From: JBBSEZ01 sp038239195
GTDB taxonomy: Bacteria > Planctomycetota > Planctomycetia > Gemmatales > Gemmataceae
DNA: 13,395 bases
Assembly: GCA_038239195.1 (NCBI GenBank)
Contig: JBBSEZ010000275.1
Span: 1 to 13,395 of the forward strand
Reading direction: 5' to 3'
The notes under the pieces were generated by a model, which saw only the letters and a program-made list of their open reading frames with translations, searched no databases and was not told the DNA's origin. Shown one piece after another: positions 1 to 5,169 of this stretch. How positions within the stretch are numbered: position 1 is the stretch's first letter; each line of letters begins with the position of its first letter. Position numbers and translations under genes: made by a program.

Positions 1-580
1 GCCGCGCCGGGTCGATCAGCGCCGGTACGCCCCGCCGGACCGCCGCGCGCACGACGTGCCCGACCAGCCCGCCCGACCAGGCGCCCTTGTCGTGGTCGGC
101 GAGCAGCACGGCGTCGCAATCGCCCAGGCCGCGCCCCGCCGCCACCGCCAGCCGCGCCAGGTCCGACGGCCGCAGGGGACCGCGCCCCTCGCGGTCGAAG
201 CGCAGCACCTGCTGCGACCGCCGTCCGTCCGCGCGGGCGGCGAAGCGCGCCTTGCACGTCGTCGGCCGGTCGCGCACGCGCAGCACGCCCTCGCGGTCGA
301 TGCCGGCCGCGTCGAGCAGCCCCAGGAGCTCGCGGCCGTCGGCGTCCTCGCCCACGACGCCCGCCACGCTGACGCTCGCCCCCAGCCCCGCCGCCATGCG
401 GGCGACGGCCCCCGCCCCGCCCGGCCCGGCCTCCTCGCGGGAGGAGCGCAACACCAGCGCCGGCCCCTCGGGGCTGACGCGCTCGGCCTCGCCCCAGGCG
501 TAGCGGTCCAGCATCAGGTCGCCCAGCACCAGCAGCCGCGGCGCCCCCAGCCGCCGCAACACCCCGCTCAGATCGGTCAT
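1..580 (-). CDS. rfaE1: Heptose-7-phosphate kinase domain, PfkB/RfaE family (partial, C-terminus outside window)
   Basis: 193 N-terminal residues are visible; the gene continues past base 1. The family phosphorylates D-glycero-D-manno-heptose 7-phosphate at C1 with ATP in the cytoplasm, on the way to ADP- or GDP-heptose for surface glycans. Seen in order: a first strand and turn 'LLVLGDLMLDRYAWGEAERV' (16-35) followed by SPEGP, the Gly motif AGPGGAGAVARM (51-62), VAGVVGEDADGRELL (72-86), the RPTTCKAR loop (105-112), QQVLRFDRE (123-131) and LLADHDKG (159-166, matching the family's SDYGKG). The ATP-binding and catalytic C-terminal half is not visible, so a stand-alone kinase cannot be told from a bifunctional HldE with an adenylyltransferase domain. 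The start at 580 is set by a perfect AGGAGGTGA six bases upstream. Odd: the Asn usual in the GGAAN motif is Ala58. It follows the glycosyltransferase fusion gene in the same direction, consistent with one heptose-glycan operon. Confidence 0.85.
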   Translation of the reverse strand, partial: MTDLSGVLRRLGAPRLLVLGDLMLDRYAWGEAERVSPEGPALVLRSSREEAGPGGAGAVARMAAGLGASVSVAGVVGEDADGRELLGLLDAAGIDREGVLRVRDRPTTCKARFAARADGRRSQQVLRFDREGRGPLRPSDLARLAVAAGRGLGDCDAVLLADHDKGAWSGGLVGHVVRAAVRRGVPALIDPAR

Positions 581-583
581 GGT

Positions 584-592
584 TCACCTCCT
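584..592 (-). promoter_or_regulatory. Strong ribosome binding site of the kinase gene
   Basis: On the minus strand this reads AGGAGGTGA, a nine-base perfect complement to the 16S 3' end. Six bases separate AGGAGG from the ATG at 580. It fixes the kinase start and shows that the gene is translated from its own site although it lies 117 bases behind the upstream gene. Confidence 0.8.
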
Positions 593-610
593 CCTCGCGC
601 TCGCTCCCCG

Positions 611-744
611 CCCTCACCCCCCAACCCCCTCTCCCAGAACGGGAGAGGGGGAGCCAGACCGGGAGGCGCCACTTTCTCTCTCTCGACATTCCGCGCTCAC
701 TCTCCCCCTCTCCCTCCTTGGGAGAGGGGGTTGGGGGGTGAGGG
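611..744. repeat. 134-bp REP/MITE-like inverted-repeat element with two internal hairpins
   Basis: Perfect 25-base inverted arms lie at 611-635 and 720-744 (outer sequence CCCTCACCCCCC, inner CCCCCTCTCCC). Each arm is also half of its own hairpin: CCCCCTCTCCC (625-635), loop AGAAC, GGGAGAGGGGG (641-651), and CCCCCTCTCCC (704-714), loop TCCTT, GGGAGAGGGGG (720-730). The result is two identical 11-bp stems joined by about 52 bases of unpaired sequence. There is no transposase and I found no clear target-site duplication. C-rich/G-rich repeats of this style are, to my knowledge, dispersed in planctomycete and some other genomes, but copy number cannot be seen here. The element lies between two minus-strand genes and overlaps the last 48 bases of the upstream one. 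Without T-runs it is not a canonical intrinsic terminator, but the stems could slow RNA polymerase or protect mRNA ends. Confidence 0.85.
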
Positions 745-3345
745 ATTCGCCCTCCTCGCCACGAACCAGTCCCAGTCGTAACGCCCCAGAAACCCCTCCG
801 GGTGCCCCCGCAGCGCCGCCTCGTGCTCCGCGCTCTTCTCCTCCCAGCCCGCCTCGCGCAGCCGCTCGCGCCACCACGCCAGCGGCCGCACGCACACGTG
901 CGTCGGGTCCTCCCCCTCCATCCGCCGCCCCTGCCGCGCGAACAGCTCCTCCGTGTCCAGGCAGCAGAACAGCAGCCCCCCCGGCACCACCACCCGCGCC
1001 AGCTCGCGCAGGATGAACGGCACCAGCTCCGGCCTCCAGTGCTCCGCCACCTGCGCCGTGTGGATCGCCTCCCAGCTCTCGTCCCCGAACAGGTGCAGGT
1101 TCACCGCGTCGCAGACGTGCAGCAGCCCCGCCATGTCGGGCCATTGCGCTCGCCCCAGCGCCACCATGTGCTCGCACAGGTCCACCCCCTGCACCACGGC
1201 GCCCGCCTCCCCCAGCCCGCGCACGATGGCCCCGCAGGCGCAACCCACGTCCAGCACGCGCCGGCCGCGCAGCCCCAGCGCCTCCACCAGCCATAGCCCG
1301 TACTGGCGCTGCCAGTCGCCGAAGCCCAGGTAGTCCAGCCCCGCCAGCCGGTGCTCCCGGTAATAGCGCTCCGTGTACCCCGTGGCGCGCAGCTGCCCCA
1401 AAAACAGCTTGTTCCCCGCCCCTCCCCCACTATCCCCCGCGAGCAGCACGTCCACCAGCGTCGGCAGGTCCAGGCCGAGCCGCCGGTACGCCCGGTGCCG
1501 GTAGTGCCCCTCGAAGTAGCGCAGCGCGGCCGGCCCGTGCGCCAGCCGGGCGTGGCCCTCCGGCACCAGGTGCGTCACGTTGCTCGCCAGGTCGAAGAAG
1601 TGGACCGGGTGGTGCTCCGTCCACACGCCCAGGGTCGGCGTACTGGTGGCCCCCGCCACGTGCAGCGGCCCGCTGTCCACCCCGATCATCAGCGTGGCCT
1701 GCTCGATCAGCGCCGCCAGCGCCTCCGCGTCGCCCGTGCCCGTCCCGCCCCACAGTTCGTGGTCGGCGCCGGGGCAGTGGAGGTGCGGGTCGGCGAGTAG
1801 AGGCGAGCGCCGGTCCCAGTCGAGGAGCACCGGCACCAGCCCCGAGCGCCGCACCGCCGCGCAGACCTCGTCGGCCACGTCGTGGTCGAGGTCCTTTTGT
1901 CCGCCCGACGTGTTCCCCTGATAGTGCAGCAGCACCGCGGGATAGCGCCCGTCGCGCGGCCCCGCGCCGCACACCCCCTCCAGGTACCGCCGCGCCCGCT
2001 CGCGAGCCTCTTCCCCACAGTGGATGGCGTACCTGAACAACTCGGGCTCGGGGGCCAGCCCGAACACCTCGTCGAGGCAGCGCGCCGCCTTGGTGCTCGG
2101 CCGGTCGGCGTGCCCCGCCCGGCACTCGTCCCACCCCAGCTCGAAGACGCGCCCGTAGGCGGCGCGGTCCACGGCGTCGCGGCCCAGCACCAGGCTGCGC
2201 CGGCACAGCCCGCGAAAGGCGGAGTGCTTGCCCACCAGCGAGGCGACGTCCACGTCCCACTCGGGGCGCTGCCGCTGCAAGTGTTTCAGCACGACGGCCA
2301 GCTGCACGGCATCGCCCAGGCCGTGGCGAAACTCGATCAGGACGTTTTCGCGCCGGGGAGCGGGCGCGAGCGCGAGGGGGTCGTTGTAAGACAAGGCGCC
2401 TCCTTCATGGTACGTTTCGATCCGCCGGACCACGTCCCGCGGCGCGATGAGGTCCATGCAGCGGGCGATCCGCAACTCGGGGCCGACCTGCACGGGGCGC
2501 TCGCAGACGTTGTGCCGGTCCTTGTCGTCGCCGTCGCCGACGAGCTGGCAGCGCGACCGCCAGCAGCCGCCCTCGGCGCAGCAGGGCAGCGCCCCGTTGG
2601 TGCTCAGGAACTGATGCCCCGGGTACGCCTCCCAGTGCGCCGGCTCGCGCCCGCCCGCGACCACCACGCAGGCCCGCAGCCTCGGCCGGCCCGGCCTCGT
2701 CGGCACGGCCGCTGCGAGGTGCATGGCGAACGTCACCGGGCACAGCACGCCGTCCGCGTGGTACGTGAGCCGCACGAAGTCGCGCAGGCTCGTCTTGCCC
2801 ACCATGTCCACCACGCCGCGCAGGCGCGGGTGCCAGTGCCCTTCCTCCCCACATTGCACGAAGGTTATTCGCCCCGCGAAATGATCGACGACCTCTTGAA
2901 ACGAGGCCGGCGCCCACCACTTGGCCGTGAAGTCGTACTTCCCCCCCGCCACGACGATCCAGAAGCGCTCGGGCAGCCCGAGCCCCGCGCTGGGAGGCGG
3001 CGCCGACTTCTCGCCCTCCGACAAGTACGTGTCGCCCCCGAAGGCCGTGACCGGCACGCGCAGGCCGAGGCGCTCTTCGAGGTACTGCGCATAGCCGTGG
3101 AGGAAGTGGTAGGGCCGCTGGTTGCTCTGGTGGATCAGCGGATAGTGCATGTCCAGCACTTCCACTCCCGGCTCGCCCTCCCGCAGGGGCGTGAGGTGGG
3201 GGTTGTTCTCCCACAGCGCCGACGCCGAGGTGCGCACGTCGGTCTGGAACTGGCCCGGCGCGGCGGCGTGCAGGTCGCGCACCGCGGCCGTCAGCATCAG
3301 CACGTCCCCCGGGCTCTGGAACGACCGCAAGATCAGTCGGCGCAT
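697..3345 (-). CDS. Fusion protein: two family-9 (heptosyltransferase-like) glycosyltransferase domains plus SAM-dependent methyltransferase
   Basis: 882 aa. Domain 1 (about 1-325) opens with MRRLILRSFQSPGDVLMLTA, the Gly-rich start of family-9 GT-B enzymes. It has a long Cys-rich patch (C255, C256, C261, C266, C281, C296), and LCPVTFAMH (201-209) stands where the family's SGPxH lies. Domain 2 (about 332-640) restarts with ENVLIEFRHGLGDAV and has a canonical GVDSGPLHVAG (555-565). Domain 3 (about 650-866) is a class I methyltransferase: motif I VLDVGCACG (697-705), GVDL (720-723), PGG (788-790). Family-9 enzymes transfer heptose from ADP-heptose at the cytoplasmic face of the inner membrane; the acceptor here and the methylation target are unknown. 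No signal peptide or membrane segment is seen. I chose ATG 3345 because the family motif starts there and GAGAGGGG precedes it; an in-frame GTG at 3378 would add 11 poorly conserved residues. The last 15 residues (from P868) and the stop are encoded by the inverted-repeat element, so the original C-terminus was probably about residue 866. The heptose kinase gene follows, fitting the same pathway. Confidence 0.85.
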   Translation of the reverse strand: MRRLILRSFQSPGDVLMLTAAVRDLHAAAPGQFQTDVRTSASALWENNPHLTPLREGEPGVEVLDMHYPLIHQSNQRPYHFLHGYAQYLEERLGLRVPVTAFGGDTYLSEGEKSAPPPSAGLGLPERFWIVVAGGKYDFTAKWWAPASFQEVVDHFAGRITFVQCGEEGHWHPRLRGVVDMVGKTSLRDFVRLTYHADGVLCPVTFAMHLAAAVPTRPGRPRLRACVVVAGGREPAHWEAYPGHQFLSTNGALPCCAEGGCWRSRCQLVGDGDDKDRHNVCERPVQVGPELRIARCMDLIAPRDVVRRIETYHEGGALSYNDPLALAPAPRRENVLIEFRHGLGDAVQLAVVLKHLQRQRPEWDVDVASLVGKHSAFRGLCRRSLVLGRDAVDRAAYGRVFELGWDECRAGHADRPSTKAARCLDEVFGLAPEPELFRYAIHCGEEARERARRYLEGVCGAGPRDGRYPAVLLHYQGNTSGGQKDLDHDVADEVCAAVRRSGLVPVLLDWDRRSPLLADPHLHCPGADHELWGGTGTGDAEALAALIEQATLMIGVDSGPLHVAGATSTPTLGVWTEHHPVHFFDLASNVTHLVPEGHARLAHGPAALRYFEGHYRHRAYRRLGLDLPTLVDVLLAGDSGGGAGNKLFLGQLRATGYTERYYREHRLAGLDYLGFGDWQRQYGLWLVEALGLRGRRVLDVGCACGAIVRGLGEAGAVVQGVDLCEHMVALGRAQWPDMAGLLHVCDAVNLHLFGDESWEAIHTAQVAEHWRPELVPFILRELARVVVPGGLLFCCLDTEELFARQGRRMEGEDPTHVCVRPLAWWRERLREAGWEEKSAEHEAALRGHPEGFLGRYDWDWFVARRANPSPPNPLSQGGRGGE
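1414..1438 (-). other. G-quadruplex-type tract in the glycosyltransferase/methyltransferase linker
   Basis: On the minus (coding) strand four G-runs follow each other: G5, five bases, G5, one base, G4, one base, G4. They encode the Gly-rich linker GDSGGGAG between the second glycosyltransferase domain and the methyltransferase. The runs and short loops meet the usual G4 pattern. Whether the tract folds, or is only a low-complexity junction, cannot be told from sequence. Confidence 0.6.
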
Positions 3346-3373
3346 TTCCCCTCTCTTTCGGCCCCTTCCCCCT

Positions 3374-3383
3374 GCCACGTGGC
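3374..3383. promoter_or_regulatory. CACGTG-centred palindrome upstream of the fusion gene
   Basis: GCCACGTGGC is a perfect 10-bp inverted repeat ending 29 bases before the ATG at 3345, a position fitting an operator or leader element. In GC-rich DNA such a short palindrome can arise by chance, and no regulator gene is nearby. Confidence 0.25.
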
Positions 3384-3634
3384 GAGGCGCGGACAGATCG
3401 CCAGGGCGCGGGCCGAGGGGCTCTTGGGGCCCAATGCTAAAGTGTAAATGCGTTCAGTTATCGATAGACTCGCAGGGGCCCGGAAGGCGGCCCAGCCTGT
3501 TCGAGTTCTTTGGCGTAGCGGGAGGCCCTCTCATCGCGGTGGTGCCCGTCCCCTCTCGGTTCGACGTCCGGTGTTTCGCGGCCCCCTTCTCGTGTGCGTC
3601 CGCTGTGTTGTCCGCGGTTCCGGGGCCTCTTGCC

Positions 3635-3663
3635 TTCATGCGCGCACCCGGCCTTCCTATACT
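3635..3663 (+). promoter_or_regulatory. Possible sigma-70-type promoter of the isomerase gene
   Basis: TATACT (3658-3663) matches the -10 consensus at five of six bases. TTCATG (3635-3640), 17 bases upstream, is a weak -35. The start point would be near 3670, giving a leader of about 50 bases before the ATG at 3718. It is one of few AT-rich hexamers in this region, which raises its weight slightly. Confidence 0.35.
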
Positions 3664-3717
3664 GGCGCTTCGGGCCGTGCCGAACGGACGAACAACCTCC
3701 CATCCGAAAGGGCCGTT

Positions 3718-4629
3718 ATGCAACTCGGCTTCGTGAGCGCCATCCTGGGGGACCTGTCGCTGGAAGAGGTGATGGCCTTCGCGCGCGACGAGGGCTTCGC
3801 CTGCGTCGAGGTGATGTGCTGGCCCCCCGGCGGGGCGGAGCGCCGTTACGCCGGCGTCAGCCACCTCGACGTCACCCGCCTCGACGACAAGGGGGCCGAG
3901 CGCGTGCGCGAGCTGTCCCGGAGCACGGGCGTGGCGATCTCCGGCCTCGGCTACTATCCCAACCCGCTGTCTCCCGACGCCGAACACCGGCGCTTCACGT
4001 GCGACCATCTCGGGAAGGTGATCGACGCCGCCGGCAAGCTCGGCCTTGGGATCGTCAACACGTTCATCGGCCGCGACCCTGCCCGCCCCATCGAGGCGCA
4101 GTGGCCGGAGGTGCGCGCCACGTGGGGCGGCCTGGTGAAGCGCGCCGAGGCAGCGGGGGTGCGCATCGGCATCGAGAACTGTCCCATGCTGTTCGGCGAC
4201 GACGAATGGCCGGGCGGGAAGAACCTCGCCGTCTCGCCGGCGGCGTGGCGGGCCCTGTTCGAGGCGCTGCCCGGGCCGACGCTCGGGCTCAACTTCGACC
4301 CGTCGCACTGCGTCTGGCAGTTCATCGACTACGCGCGCTGCATTCGCGAGTTCGCCGGCCGGCTCGTCCACGTCCACGCCAAGGACGAACGCATCGACCG
4401 CGACAAGCTCTACGAGCGCGGCGCCATGGGGCTGGGCTGGCACGTGCCCAAGCTGCCGGGGCTGGGCGAGATCGATTGGGGGGCGTTCTTCGCGGCCCTC
4501 ACCGACGTCGGGTATCGAGGGGCGGTCTGTGTCGAGGTCGAGGACCGGGCCTACGAGGGCTCGCTGGCGGACCGCAAGCGGGCGCTGCGGCAGAGCAGGC
4601 GGTATCTGGAGCAGTTTGTCGGACGGTAG
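3718..4629 (+). CDS. Sugar phosphate isomerase/epimerase family protein (xylose isomerase-like TIM barrel)
   Basis: 303 aa, normal length for the family, cytoplasmic with no signal peptide. It begins MQLGFVSAILGDLSLEEVMA, with strand and helix repeats through the chain. Likely divalent-metal ligands of the AP endonuclease 2/xylose isomerase-like fold are visible: E153 in GIENCP, D194 and H197 in NFDPSHC, H220 in VHVHAKD, and E273/E275 near the end in VCVEVED. Such enzymes isomerise or epimerise keto-sugars or inositol derivatives; the substrate cannot be named from sequence. The ATG at 3718 is preceded by AAAGGG about five bases upstream, and the homologous region starts exactly there. An in-frame extension further upstream has no family-like sequence. 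The gene stands alone on its strand, divergent from the glycosyltransferase gene and followed by a GC-rich hairpin, so it is probably monocistronic. A role in the neighbouring heptose pathway is possible but unsupported. Confidence 0.88.
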   Translation: MQLGFVSAILGDLSLEEVMAFARDEGFACVEVMCWPPGGAERRYAGVSHLDVTRLDDKGAERVRELSRSTGVAISGLGYYPNPLSPDAEHRRFTCDHLGKVIDAAGKLGLGIVNTFIGRDPARPIEAQWPEVRATWGGLVKRAEAAGVRIGIENCPMLFGDDEWPGGKNLAVSPAAWRALFEALPGPTLGLNFDPSHCVWQFIDYARCIREFAGRLVHVHAKDERIDRDKLYERGAMGLGWHVPKLPGLGEIDWGAFFAALTDVGYRGAVCVEVEDRAYEGSLADRKRALRQSRRYLEQFVGR

Positions 4630-4630
4630 C

Positions 4631-4648
4631 GGCGCAGGACGCTGCGCC
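4631..4648 (+). terminator. GC-rich hairpin after the isomerase stop codon
   Basis: GGCGCAG, loop GACG, CTGCGCC: a perfect 7-bp stem starting two bases after the TAG at 4627-4629. No T-run follows, so it is at best a non-canonical terminator or an mRNA 3' end stabiliser. Confidence 0.45.
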
Positions 4649-4798
4649 GGGCCACGGCGGTGGGCACAGCCGAAGCCCTGGCGGCCACGGGGCCACTCGC
4701 GCCCCCCGAGCCTCCCGAGCCCCGGTTCGGGCCGGCCCTTGCCCTCCCGATCGGTCCCCCTTCCCGCCGCGAGCCGGCGCGCGTTGTCCGCCCCGGAC
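4649..4798. other. Non-coding GC-rich stretch
   Basis: Between the hairpin behind the isomerase and the Cys/Tyr-rich fragment I see only GC-rich, Pro/Ala/Arg-coding low-complexity sequence in all frames. There is no ribosome site, signal peptide or repeat. It may include the decayed 5' end of the fragment downstream. Confidence 0.4.
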
Positions 4799-5110
4799 TC
4801 CTTGCCCCGGCCCCGGCCGCGCGTGGGCGGTTGGTCGGGCTATCGCGGCAAGGGCCAGGTCCTGGCGCGGGACTACCGGAACTTCGGCTACCGGAACTGG
4901 AATCGGCGCTACAACTGCTACCTGCTCTGGTGCGAGCCCTGCTCGTGCTGGTACTACTACTACCCCCAGGCCGACTGCTATCTGCCCTTCGCCGACATCG
5001 CCACCTACGTGCCCGAAGGCGAGGCCCCGGAAGTGGAGGGCGGGCTGCCGCCCGTGGTCCCTGGCGGGACCGAGCGGCCGGCCCCTTCCTCGCCTCCTCC
5101 GCCGCCGCCG
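4799..5110 (+). pseudogene. Remnant of a Cys/Tyr-rich small secreted-type protein
   Basis: In this frame a distinctive stretch reads GYRGKGQVLARDYRNFGYRN (4838-4897), then CYLLWCEPCSCWYYYYPQAD (4916-4975), then CYLPFADIATYVPEGEAPEV and a Pro-rich tail ending in PPPPPP. Dense C/W/Y patterning of this kind is unlike a chance reading of GC-rich DNA. From memory it resembles short exported proteins common in planctomycetes that carry an aromatic and Cys-rich core; I cannot name a family. No start with a ribosome site and no signal peptide is found upstream in any plus frame, and the frame stays open without a stop into the antisense of the next gene. I therefore infer a gene fragment that has lost both ends. 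It could instead be a real protein with an unrecognised start. Confidence 0.5.
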
Positions 5111-5169
5111 TCCGCGAAGCACCGCCTTGCCGGTTCAGCAGGCTTCTCCCCGAAGCGCTCCTTCAGGCC

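Larger units (their letters stand above)
3346..3717. other. Divergent intergenic region (372 bases)
   Basis: It separates the minus-strand glycosyltransferase fusion from the plus-strand isomerase. It holds a 10-bp perfect palindrome GCCACGTGGC (3374-3383), 29 bases upstream of the minus-strand ATG, and an 8-bp palindrome TATCGATA (3459-3466) inside the only AT-richer island (about 3433-3470), where a minus-strand promoter is most likely. A plus-strand promoter candidate is listed separately. I see no convincing small gene; open frames crossing it lack a ribosome site and family-like sequence. Confidence 0.5.

Noticed and set aside
611..744. Inverted repeat as intrinsic terminator or CRISPR-type repeat
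   Set aside because: No T-run follows either stem, and there is a single pair of hairpins with no regularly spaced repeat-spacer units.
1882..3447. A 521-codon plus-strand open frame
   Set aside because: Antisense of the glycosyltransferase fusion gene, whose frame carries clear conserved motifs.
3454..4443. A 329-codon minus-strand frame opposite the isomerase
   Set aside because: Shadow of the isomerase gene; only the plus frame shows the metal-ligand motifs.
5141..5168. Short hairpin downstream of the VWA gene as terminator
   Set aside because: The stem is only five base pairs with imperfect alternatives and no T-run; not distinguishable from chance.
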